Assembly (NCBI RefSeq): GCF_000311985.1
Contig: NZ_HE978585.1
Location: forward strand, 1 to 64,000
Length of the DNA stretch: 64,000 bases
Direction of reading: 5' to 3'
Origin: Kallipyga massiliensis ph2
GTDB lineage: Bacteria; Bacillota; Clostridia; Tissierellales; Peptoniphilaceae
The notes under the pieces are model-generated. The model made no database searches. It had not been told where the DNA came from and saw only the letters and a program-made list of their open reading frames with translations. The position numbers and the translations under genes were made by a program. Below are positions 24,607 to 32,717 of this stretch, in pieces; within the stretch, counting starts at the first letter, position 1, and each line of letters starts with the position of its first letter.

Positions 24607-27213
24607 CTACTTTATTGCGTCTAAAACTGCCTGGCTTACGGCTTTCACACCGCCAACAATAATGATTTTCTCATAAGCTGCCTTTTGGATATGCTTGGCC
24701 ATCGACGTAGGCAGTCCGGCCATCTTCGTCAGTAGGACCGGACAGTCCGCCTTTGCTGCAACAGGTCCGGCTGCCAAGGCATCGGCAAAATCTTCGCCGG
24801 AGGCGAGATAAGCCATGGTGGCTTTGGGGAAGAAGCGTTCGGCAATCATGGCTGACGTATCATAACGAGTTTCCCCACCGATCCGTTCGATCTTTTGGGG
24901 TAGGTCCCTCACCACAGCGTCTGTCAAGGCCGCTTTACCGCCCAAGGCCAGGGCCGAAGAGACCTTCAGATCTTGGATGGTCTTTTCAATGACATCCGGT
25001 AAAGAATTGGTCTTGGTAAGGAGGATGGGATAGGCCATCTTCCCGGCGTAGGGGCTAATAGAGAGGGCATCCGCATAGTTGAGTCCGGTAGCCAGGATGA
25101 CCTTCTCCGGATTCCCCTTTAGCTTAGCTATTCTCCGGGCAATCAGAGCCGATGTCTCATAACGGTCGGCCCCACCGATTCGGCTGGACTTGCAATTTGT
25201 CTTTACTGCAGTCTCAACTTCCTTGGAGAGGGCATTGTCCCCGCCAATGAGGATGACTTCTTTTACGCCCAGACGGCTGATCTCTGTCTTTACTCCCCCG
25301 TCCAAAGACCGGGTTTTGGTCAATAGAATGGGTGCATTCAGGCCTTTAGCCAATACACCGGCCGTCAGGGCGTCGGCATAGTTATCAGACCGGGCCAAGA
25401 CAACATAGTCGGCATGGTCAAAGTTCTTCTTAGAGAGGGCAATGGCCGTTTCAATCCGATCTTCTCCGGCAATCCGTTCCTGTTCAACCTTACCTGTCTC
25501 CGGAGGGATGTCCGGCTTAGGATCGGGTTTGGGATTGGGTTTCTGTACTGTTTTCCACTGTGCCACGACCATGGTATTTGTCTCTACTGTTATTTCTTCG
25601 TCAACGGCCTTCTTTTCCCCGTTGATCATCCAACCGTCAAAGACCTTTCCTTCCGGCACTTTGAAGCCGTTTTCGGGAAGCTTCACGGTAACGGTCTGGC
25701 CATTCTTGTAGGCCGAAGTCGGCATAGAACCTTCCGCTCCGTTACCATCGTAAGCAACGAAGAAAAAGTCGTTCTTATAATTGATGTCGTCGTTATTGAG
25801 GGGGCTGGGAATGCCGGTCGGGTTATGGAAAGCGGGATCTTGGCTGTAGCCCAAGTTGGAAAAATCAGACCAATTGGCCGGGGGAACAAAGAGGCCTCCT
25901 TCCGCCTTGTTTTGGTCAAAACCGGTGGTATTATCCATGGTAATGCCACGATAATAATCCGTATTGGCAGTCAGTTCTTCGTAGTTTTCTCCGCTAAAAT
26001 CGGATTGATCTACGCTGTTCTTATCAAAAATGGCTCCGCCATCTTCTGTAGCCATGTTGCCTTGGAAGAGCGTATTATTGTTGCAGATTAGCTCAGCATT
26101 ATCATCCAGGAAAATACCGCCACCTTGCTTGGACTTGTTGTTCTTGATCAGGACATTTTTCAAGGTCACCTTGCCATTTGTGGTCAGGGCACCACCATAA
26201 AGACTACTGCTGTTTCCTTCAATTGTGGCATTTTCAGCGGTGAAAGTAGAATCCTGTAAGGAAATGGCCCCACCGGAGGCCGCCCCGGTATTGCCGGAAA
26301 TCAGGATGGAATCTCTGTTGGCTCCCTTGAGATTCAGCTCGCTGTCCCTGGCCCCGATAGCCGTACCGTAGAGCAATCCCTGGTCTTCTGTCCCCAGGCG
26401 CTTCATCCTATTGTTCATAATTCGTCCGGCCTGGATGTTTAGATGACCATTGACAAGATAAATTGCGGAACTCAGGAGGACATCAGTATTCTTTACTGTA
26501 GCAATATTATCTGAAACCTCACCACCCATCATATTGAAGGCCACGTCTTGTTCCTCAACTCCGTTTGGCCGTCCATTAAGAAAGATCACACTGCCCGCTG
26601 CATAAGGCTTGTCAAGATGGCTTTGATTGTTATGGATCTTCCCCCCATACATATCAAACGTCCCGGAGGTGACATTGACCGCTGAGGCCCAATAGTCCCC
26701 GCTGGTTACCATATTTTTAATTTCCACCCCATCATACATCTTGAGATTACCCGGGGTTAAACCTCCCCCACCCGGCGCACCGGCTCCCACAAAAATAGCC
26801 GGTATTTTTCGCGGGTCATCTTTTGAAGCTGATGAAGTGATCGTCAAATCATTCTCGTTTCCCTGGGGGTTCTCCCTTCCCAGGGACAGGGTGGCACCAT
26901 TGACGATGGCAAAACAGAACTTTTTCATGTTTATGGTATGGCCCTGACCCAAAAGGATAGTATTTTTTGTAATTCCAAAGGTGAGCTCTCCGTCGGGTAG
27001 GTCATCGATATCCGCCCCTAAGCGTATGATATTCTCCTGTTCATTTTCACCCTTTGTCCGAATCTCCCGGAGGGCCAATCTTAGGTCCTCGGCTGTTTTA
27101 ACCGTAATATCGATACCGCCTTCCGCCTGGGCAACTCGGGTCCCGGGCAAGAAGCCCAGGACCATGACCAAGGCGAGGACCAGGGCAAGCATCCGTCGTC
27201 TTAATCCTTTCAT
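24607..27213 (-). CDS. secreted surface protein with CWB2 cell-wall-binding repeats
   Basis: 868 residues. A clear signal peptide (MKGLRRRM, hydrophobic core, cut after AQA near residue 30). Residues about 35-470 look like a right-handed beta-helix: repeated short strands with asparagine/glycine turns and 'LYGGALTTNG', 'SGGAISLQDS' type motifs. A small InlB-B-like repeat follows (about 500-575, FVAYDGNGAEGSMP), then a Pro/Lys linker (NPKPDPKPDIPPE), then three CWB2 repeats, each beginning RI(A/G)G(E/A)(D/T)R. CWB2 domains bind anionic wall polymers non-covalently, as in clostridial S-layer-type proteins. No LPxTG is present. Last gene of the envelope operon, 28 bp after the preceding lipoprotein gene. 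AT-richer than its flanks. Confidence 0.88.
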   Translation of the reverse strand: MKGLRRRMLALVLALVMVLGFLPGTRVAQAEGGIDITVKTAEDLRLALREIRTKGENEQENIIRLGADIDDLPDGELTFGITKNTILLGQGHTINMKKFCFAIVNGATLSLGRENPQGNENDLTITSSASKDDPRKIPAIFVGAGAPGGGGLTPGNLKMYDGVEIKNMVTSGDYWASAVNVTSGTFDMYGGKIHNNQSHLDKPYAAGSVIFLNGRPNGVEEQDVAFNMMGGEVSDNIATVKNTDVLLSSAIYLVNGHLNIQAGRIMNNRMKRLGTEDQGLLYGTAIGARDSELNLKGANRDSILISGNTGAASGGAISLQDSTFTAENATIEGNSSSLYGGALTTNGKVTLKNVLIKNNKSKQGGGIFLDDNAELICNNNTLFQGNMATEDGGAIFDKNSVDQSDFSGENYEELTANTDYYRGITMDNTTGFDQNKAEGGLFVPPANWSDFSNLGYSQDPAFHNPTGIPSPLNNDDINYKNDFFFVAYDGNGAEGSMPTSAYKNGQTVTVKLPENGFKVPEGKVFDGWMINGEKKAVDEEITVETNTMVVAQWKTVQKPNPKPDPKPDIPPETGKVEQERIAGEDRIETAIALSKKNFDHADYVVLARSDNYADALTAGVLAKGLNAPILLTKTRSLDGGVKTEISRLGVKEVILIGGDNALSKEVETAVKTNCKSSRIGGADRYETSALIARRIAKLKGNPEKVILATGLNYADALSISPYAGKMAYPILLTKTNSLPDVIEKTIQDLKVSSALALGGKAALTDAVVRDLPQKIERIGGETRYDTSAMIAERFFPKATMAYLASGEDFADALAAGPVAAKADCPVLLTKMAGLPTSMAKHIQKAAYEKIIIVGGVKAVSQAVLDAIK

Positions 27214-27241
27214 TTCTTTCTCCTTTCTTTCTCTCCGGAAT

Positions 27242-27766
27242 TTATTTCTCTACATTGGCCTCCATAACCGCCTTGTAGTTTTGGAGCTTACCATCGACTA
27301 CCAATAAATTACTAAAAGTTACCTTGACCTTCTTACTTTCGTTATTCAAGCCAAAGGCTGTCTGGGCATTCTTCATCTTGGCCCCGACAGGAGTTGATTG
27401 TGGATAATTAAGCTCTTCTACTGCAGGATATGAATAGCCCATCTCACTCTGCTCATCAATGACGCTGTCAGGACTTATGAAGAATCCGTCGGCTTCCTCA
27501 GTACAGCCGATGTTCTCATAGCTATAATCTACGCATACGACCTGTTTAGGTTTCATCTCTGAAAACTCGTTTCTTCCATCAAGAACCTTTACGGAATTTA
27601 TGACCAGCTTCCACTTTCCGTCCACCACCCATTCTTCTCCCGGGCCAAGGTATTGTTCCAATTCGTTCCCTTTCGACTTTTCCTTGCCGGCGTCAGGCTT
27701 TTTACTTCCACAAGCCGTAAAAGCTAATAAAACTACTAAGCAAAGAACTAATTTTTTAATCTTCAT
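27242..27766 (-). CDS. putative lipoprotein, DUF4352-like
   Basis: 174 residues after AGAAGGAGTACAAA. The signal sequence ends in the canonical lipobox FTAC at residues 16-19, followed by a short charged linker. The rest is a beta-rich domain: KWKLVINSVKVLDG, VVCVDYSYENIG, KVKVTFSNLLVVDG. This resembles the telokin-like DUF4352 fold found on many Firmicutes lipoproteins, but I recognise the pattern rather than a close family. Located between a larger lipoprotein gene (30 bp away) and the CWB2 protein (28 bp), so cotranscribed. Function unknown. Confidence 0.75.
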   Translation of the reverse strand: MKIKKLVLCLVVLLAFTACGSKKPDAGKEKSKGNELEQYLGPGEEWVVDGKWKLVINSVKVLDGRNEFSEMKPKQVVCVDYSYENIGCTEEADGFFISPDSVIDEQSEMGYSYPAVEELNYPQSTPVGAKMKNAQTAFGLNNESKKVKVTFSNLLVVDGKLQNYKAVMEANVEK

Positions 27767-27796
27767 TTTGTACTCCTTCTGGGTTCACCCACAACA

Positions 27797-29293
27797 TTAT
27801 CCTCTTCCCATTACCGATAATATCTTCTGGAATAGGGGTATGGAATAAAAACCTTTTTTCTTGAGCCCATCTAGATCAGCGGCCTTCCCGGCATCTATGA
27901 TCCCCTCCGGCAAATTAATGATCTCTTTCTTCTCATTAATCATGGGACTCATCTCGATCTTTTCATCCCTATACCTGATCGTGATTCTAATATTCGTTGT
28001 TCCCTTTTCCTGCCTCTGACAGATCAGGGTGGTTGACCTCTGAGCTATGGTATCCAGAATATTGTTCTCCACCTCTTTTACAGACCCGTCCTTCTCAGTC
28101 TTTATCTCTTTCAAGCTGACAGTAGCCTTGTCCCATTTCGGGACTACAAGATAATAGTCCTCTCCTATGAGCTCGCTGTTTTCAAAATTCTGATTCTCCC
28201 TGGTTGCCAATAGGAGCCTGGGATCTACAAAATCGTTGAAAATGTTCTGGCAGGGATCCAATCTGGCCAACATGTCTTCCAATTCCTTCTCCGCATTGGC
28301 ATAGCCCACATACAATATCAATCCTTTGATCTTTTCGTCGTAGGGATCCAGACCCATTGCCCTGGCCATTTTTACGAACTGCGGAGAATAGCCCCTGTCG
28401 TTCACTTTTTTGGAATAGAGTTCCAGGGTATTTAGATATAGGCCCACCCCCCAGATATAGTAAGCGTTGAAAATGAACATTGGCCTTCCCGTAGGATCCA
28501 GGTAAAATCTTCTTTCAGGTAGGTCCTTGCCCTCCCAAAGATCTTGCAAAGCCATGCCTTCATAATGGGTCACATCGCCCAAATAGTAGTAGTTCTCCGT
28601 GTGATAATCCATCGCGTCCACCCTTCTCTGATAGTCATAGGCAATGCTTTCTTCCATAAGATTCATGGCCTCTTCTTTATCAATTCCTAAATATGTAAGC
28701 AGGTCCTCATCTTTGATGAATTTACCGTCATCCAGGGTGAAGTTAAAGACCTTATGGGTGTAGCCGGTTCCGTCTCCGCCATCCTTATATTGCAGGTGAA
28801 TGCTAAGAATCTGATCATCTTCATACACTGAAAATGTGGAATTTATCATTATATAATCAGGATCCAGATCATTCTTGACAGTATTGTAGGTCTCTTTTAA
28901 GAAATTAATTGTTTCCTCAATTTGCTTATTGGCCCTTTGAGCATCCTCAGAATCCAGAAGAATTCGTGGAACATGGACACCGTTAAATGGATTTTTTGCA
29001 GCTTTTTCATGTTTGGGCTCTATGAAGTCTTTCCAGACTTCCCTATCCTCAACATGGTCCGACATGGACCCGGCACTTGCACCCTGAACAAGCTTTCCCC
29101 TTGCCTTGGCATCCTTTATCCCTCCGGCTGCAAGATTAGTGGATATGCCTGTTGTTGCAGAGGCTTGGGAAGTCTGACCGACACCTGATTGGCCCTGACT
29201 TTCAGAGCCCTCCGAAGTCTTGCCTTTCCCGCTACAGGCCGCCAAAATTATGGCCAAGGCCACTATCAGAAGCCTATATTTTCCACTTTTCAT
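27797..29293 (-). CDS. putative lipoprotein, DUF3298/DUF4163-like
   Basis: 498 residues. The lipobox LAAC ends the signal sequence (MKSGKYRLLIVALAIILAAC, cysteine at 20), followed by a Ser/Gly/Gln-rich spacer. From about residue 95 a conserved-looking globular region contains VPRILLDSEDAQRANKQI and YKDGGDGTGYTHKVFNFTLDDG, similar in pattern to the DUF4163/DUF3298 proteins of Firmicutes cell envelopes, which have no settled function. The C-terminal half was not recognised. It starts 16 bp after the SPFH gene, so it belongs to the same transcript and its product is likely anchored on the outer face of the membrane. Confidence 0.75.
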   Translation of the reverse strand: MKSGKYRLLIVALAIILAACSGKGKTSEGSESQGQSGVGQTSQASATTGISTNLAAGGIKDAKARGKLVQGASAGSMSDHVEDREVWKDFIEPKHEKAAKNPFNGVHVPRILLDSEDAQRANKQIEETINFLKETYNTVKNDLDPDYIMINSTFSVYEDDQILSIHLQYKDGGDGTGYTHKVFNFTLDDGKFIKDEDLLTYLGIDKEEAMNLMEESIAYDYQRRVDAMDYHTENYYYLGDVTHYEGMALQDLWEGKDLPERRFYLDPTGRPMFIFNAYYIWGVGLYLNTLELYSKKVNDRGYSPQFVKMARAMGLDPYDEKIKGLILYVGYANAEKELEDMLARLDPCQNIFNDFVDPRLLLATRENQNFENSELIGEDYYLVVPKWDKATVSLKEIKTEKDGSVKEVENNILDTIAQRSTTLICQRQEKGTTNIRITIRYRDEKIEMSPMINEKKEIINLPEGIIDAGKAADLDGLKKKGFYSIPLFQKILSVMGRG

Positions 29294-29309
29294 GGCAAAC
29301 CCTCCTGAC

Positions 29310-30503
29310 CTATAAACCTAAAAGATCATGTTTAGCCTTATCGAACTCCTCTTGTGAAATAACCCCGGCATCCAACAGTTTTTTCATCTTAATTAATTTA
29401 TCTGTCGGATCTTCCTGTGTCTGATTCGCTTGAACGGCACCGAAATTCGGATTATATGTGCTGTTTGTATCTCCCTGTTGGAGTCCTCCCATCATTCCGC
29501 CGGCAGCATTCATGCCAAGACCCATAAAGGCCATTCCGGCTCCGCCGCCTCCATTTTCTCCTGCTGCCTGCATGCCCCTTGCAACAGACTGCTGCATAAA
29601 TGCATTGCCGCGTCTTCCTGAAAGGGCGTCTGCCTTCTTGACATCGGACATGAGGGCCTTGGTGTCCTCGTCGTACTCGATGGCAAGGATGGCCGTTTTC
29701 ACAATGGCCAGTCCACGATCCGACCGCCATTGGTAGGCCTCTTCCACGGCCAGGGCCATGGACTGGGCAAAGCCGATTTGGTCGCCCTGGATCCGGCTCA
29801 TCCGGTTCCCCTTGGCCGGGTCATTGGTGTAGTTGGAGAAGGCGCCGGCCAAGCTGCTCACCACCTCATTGAAAAGCTGCTCCCCTGCGGGATTGTCCAT
29901 GTCTCCGAAGTCGAAGATAGGAGCATCCTGCAATAGGTACTTCTGGGGGACAAAGTTCTTAACAAAGAGGAGGGGGTCCAGGATCTTCAAGGTGTAGGTC
30001 CCCCTGGTGACGGCTCCCACCTGGGTCCCGAAGAAGGCATCGTCCCAATAGATTTCACTTTGTGTTCCAAAGCGGTTATTGGGGATCTCCTTCATATTGA
30101 CGTAGAAGGCCAATTGCTGGGCGCCCGGTTGTCCGCCAAATTTCACCTTCTCCCAGGTGGACTTGATGATGGAAGCGTTCACTCCGTTTCCTTCAAAAAT
30201 GCTCTGGGAATGGATATCGTCTGAGCTGAAGATGAAGCCACCGGGCTCAGCAATGATGCCTGTGATTGCTCCATCCTGCATGGTGATCAGGGCAGTCCCT
30301 TCCGGGACCAGGATCTTACTTCCGTTGCTGATGATGTTCAAACTTCCCTTGGTGTTTTCTCCCCTGCCATTATTCTGTCCTTGGGGCCGGGCCGGGAATA
30401 GGCCGGCTGTGGCAGGAAGGCCATCCGGAGGAAGGTAAAAATCCTTCCATTGGTCCGCAAGACTTCCGGACAAGGCCCCTGTAAATGCTCGAATAAATCC
30501 CAT
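29310..30503 (-). CDS. SPFH-domain protein, YdjI-like, with C-terminal SHOCT motif
   Basis: 397 residues from ATG 30503 after CCGGAGGAGAAGACG. The N-terminal part (GSKILVPEGTALITMQDGAITGII, given here as its core PEGTALITMQDG) and the middle (QVGAVTRGTYTLKILDP) match the SPFH family annotated as YdjI or 'virion core protein'-like. A glycine/methionine-rich segment (about 310-345) follows, then a short C-terminal SHOCT motif (KLIKMKKLLDAGVISQEEFD). In Bacillus YdjI is encoded with PspA (YdjF), YdjG and YdjH and takes part in envelope-stress responses. Here it lies with a zinc-ribbon membrane protein, but no PspA-like gene is present. Confidence 0.85.
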   Translation of the reverse strand: MGFIRAFTGALSGSLADQWKDFYLPPDGLPATAGLFPARPQGQNNGRGENTKGSLNIISNGSKILVPEGTALITMQDGAITGIIAEPGGFIFSSDDIHSQSIFEGNGVNASIIKSTWEKVKFGGQPGAQQLAFYVNMKEIPNNRFGTQSEIYWDDAFFGTQVGAVTRGTYTLKILDPLLFVKNFVPQKYLLQDAPIFDFGDMDNPAGEQLFNEVVSSLAGAFSNYTNDPAKGNRMSRIQGDQIGFAQSMALAVEEAYQWRSDRGLAIVKTAILAIEYDEDTKALMSDVKKADALSGRRGNAFMQQSVARGMQAAGENGGGGAGMAFMGLGMNAAGGMMGGLQQGDTNSTYNPNFGAVQANQTQEDPTDKLIKMKKLLDAGVISQEEFDKAKHDLLGL

Positions 30504-30544
30504 CGTCTTCTCCTCCGGATCTATCATCCTTTATTCGTAAAAGT

Positions 30545-30928
30545 TCAGTTCATTCCTGATTGTGCTTTTTTGGGCAATTGGATAAAGAGATAAATGCTGG
30601 CAGCAAAGAGAAGAACGCTGGCAATCATCATCAGGTAGAGGCCAATCGCTGCAAACTCCATGTACTCGCCGAAGGAGCTGTATTGATAGACGGCCAAGGC
30701 AAGGTTAATACCTGCAAAAATGAGGCTGGGGATCTTTTTCTTCCACAAGCCCATCGCAAGGGTCAGGGCAGATAGGATGATGAGCAGGATGCCGGGCCCA
30801 ACGCTGTCATCGGGCTTGATCAAAGTGACCTTGAAACCCAGGATTTCTGCTGCCGGCAAAAAGGTTGAAATACAAACCAATACGGCAAAAACAATGATGA
30901 GAATCTGGCTTAACATTAATTTTTTCAT
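30545..30928 (-). CDS. small multi-pass membrane protein
   Basis: 127 residues with four predicted hydrophobic segments: near 8-28, 45-64, 68-86 and 98-118. No catalytic motif seen. It starts with MKKLMLSQILIIVFAVLV after AAGGAGGAAGATC. It lies between the zinc-ribbon gene (36 bp) and the SPFH gene (41 bp), so it is likely a membrane partner of those proteins. Family not recognised; function not assigned. Confidence 0.8.
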   Translation of the reverse strand: MKKLMLSQILIIVFAVLVCISTFLPAAEILGFKVTLIKPDDSVGPGILLIILSALTLAMGLWKKKIPSLIFAGINLALAVYQYSSFGEYMEFAAIGLYLMMIASVLLFAASIYLFIQLPKKAQSGMN

Positions 30929-30964
30929 GATCTTCCTCCTTATTATTTTTCTTTCCTACAGCCA

Positions 30965-32500
30965 TCATTTTTCGTCCTTTTTGTCCATTTCCTCCATCTT
31001 CTTCTTATTTTCAATTGCCTGGTCCAAATTCCCCCTCTTCATGGCCTTCTCCAGGACTTCATCCTTGTGGAGGTCCAGGCGGTTGCCCTTTAGCGAAGAA
31101 GCATTTTCTCCCGCAATTTCCTGGTTCGTCATCCCGTAATTGCTTTGGATGAAATCATCCACCTTCACCATGTTGGAAATCTCATATTTCGTTTCCAACT
31201 CGTAGTGGTGCCTCTCATTGGAATTCCGGTATCTCAGGTACATGGTGGTGTAAAAAATAAATCCGGACACCAGGAGAAGGTAGAAAAAATGCCGGCTATC
31301 TTGAAATCCTGTCCCCTTATACCTGTCCATGGCGGCGATCATATTGATGATAAAGGCCAACAGTCCGGAGAAAATCTCCACCAGGACGGCGAAGAAGAAG
31401 AGCTTGGTGAAATTGATGGGCACGCTCCCCATCGTTTCCCGGGTCCGGGCATTGACCGCCACATAGTGCAAGAGCTGGCTTTTCCCCTTCTTTTCCATGT
31501 AGCTGTAGAGCCAGATGGGGAGGTAGGCCGACTTCCAGGAATCTCCCTTGACCTCAAAGTCCTCTTCATCCCAACGAACCCCCCGGTCATATTGGACTAG
31601 GGTATCCTTAGCGGCAATCCGGGCCACATCGGAGCTTTGGGCATCGACGACTTCTTTAAGCACCCCAATATTGGTGTCCCTTTTTTCCGAGGTGTAGCCC
31701 TTGAGATAGTTGGCATTGAACCGAACACAGTTTTCCGTATCAAAAGGCATGACCGCATTGATGATATTGGTGGTCTTGCTTTTTGAGGAGTAGTCCAACT
31801 TGTCGGTGCTGGATTCGATGGAAAGGTCGTCCACACAGATATCGAAGTCCCTCTTGACCCGGTAAAGATCCGCATCATACTCATAATGCTTATGCTTTTC
31901 GTCTCCAACTTCCCTTTTGGCGGTTTGAATCTCCCCCTGGCCGGATAGGCTCATGTGGGCATTCACGTCAACGAGCATATAGGGGATGTAGACTCCGCAA
32001 ATATTTTCGGTGGAGAATTGCCGGGTAAAGGTGGGGTGGGCAAAAAACCGTCTCTTCTGAACAAATTTGGCAATTTCCTCCTCCGCATCCTCCTTGGTCA
32101 CGCTGAAGGGAAGGAGGACGTCCGGCACGGCCCCGTTGGGTACCTGATTGTTCAGGGACAGGGTGTTCCGACACCAATGGCAACGGGCCTGGGTGGAGGA
32201 CTTGGTGTCGATCACCACCTCTGCGCCACAGCTTTCACACTTGAGGGTAACCAGGTCATCGCTATTCTTATCGATATCCTGGGCCCCGCTTCGAATCGTG
32301 GTTCCATGGAGGCTGGAGATGTCTTCATCTTCCTGGGCTAAATCCAATTCAAATTCATGACGGCAAAAGTTGCAGCGGAGCTTACCCGTTTTTGGATTAG
32401 ATTGGATGTCCGTGGACCCGCACTTAGGACATTTAATCTGACCATCACTTTGACGATCTTCATTTTCTACAATCTTGACTTCCCTATTGTCTTCACCCAT
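30965..32500 (-). CDS. TFIIB-type zinc-ribbon membrane protein (YdjG-like)
   Basis: 511 residues from the second of two ATG codons after AGGAGGTGG. Two N-terminal zinc ribbons are visible: CPKCGS...CNFC (about 23-45) and CESCGA...CHWC (about 82-106). A long soluble region follows (PNGAVPDVLLPF, then FAHPTFTRQFSTENICGVY), then two membrane segments near 365-390 and 405-425 and a charged C-terminal tail ending MEEMDKKDEK. This architecture matches Firmicutes proteins annotated as TFIIB-type zinc ribbon-containing and related to YdjG, which in Bacillus acts with PspA at the membrane. It is the first gene of the six-gene envelope operon. Confidence 0.83.
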   Translation of the reverse strand: MGEDNREVKIVENEDRQSDGQIKCPKCGSTDIQSNPKTGKLRCNFCRHEFELDLAQEDEDISSLHGTTIRSGAQDIDKNSDDLVTLKCESCGAEVVIDTKSSTQARCHWCRNTLSLNNQVPNGAVPDVLLPFSVTKEDAEEEIAKFVQKRRFFAHPTFTRQFSTENICGVYIPYMLVDVNAHMSLSGQGEIQTAKREVGDEKHKHYEYDADLYRVKRDFDICVDDLSIESSTDKLDYSSKSKTTNIINAVMPFDTENCVRFNANYLKGYTSEKRDTNIGVLKEVVDAQSSDVARIAAKDTLVQYDRGVRWDEEDFEVKGDSWKSAYLPIWLYSYMEKKGKSQLLHYVAVNARTRETMGSVPINFTKLFFFAVLVEIFSGLLAFIINMIAAMDRYKGTGFQDSRHFFYLLLVSGFIFYTTMYLRYRNSNERHHYELETKYEISNMVKVDDFIQSNYGMTNQEIAGENASSLKGNRLDLHKDEVLEKAMKRGNLDQAIENKKKMEEMDKKDEK

Positions 32501-32626
32501 CATCCACCTCCTGAGGATTTCCGGTCCCCTATGCGAAGACTTTTCCTGCTTATCTGACTCCATTGAACCACGTCGAAAAGGAGAAAGAAATTGGCCTCAG
32601 GTGTATTTTTAGGCAAATTCATGAAA

Positions 32627-32643
32627 ATAGACCTTTGGTCTAT
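32627..32643. promoter_or_regulatory. inverted repeat upstream of the envelope operon
   Basis: ATAGACC-TTT-GGTCTAT, a perfect 7-bp dyad with a 3-base spacer. It lies between the terminator of the LuxR-type gene and the first envelope gene. On the minus strand it overlaps the expected -35 position of a weak -10-like TAAAAA (32611-32606). It could be an operator or activator site; TTTT after it on the minus strand also leaves a weak hairpin terminator possible. The rest of 32501-32717 shows nothing else except the terminator. Confidence 0.45.
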
Positions 32644-32646
32644 ATG

Positions 32647-32683
32647 AAAAAAATCACGGTTTAGCTGAGCTAAACCGTGATTT
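32647..32683 (-). terminator. intrinsic terminator after the LuxR-type gene
   Basis: A perfect 15-bp stem, AAATCACGGTTTAGC / GCTAAACCGTGATTT, with a 3-base loop, followed on the minus strand by a T run (32653-32647). Confidence 0.9.
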
Positions 32684-32717
32684 AATCAGGCTTTGGTGGA
32701 ATATGATCATTTAAAGG

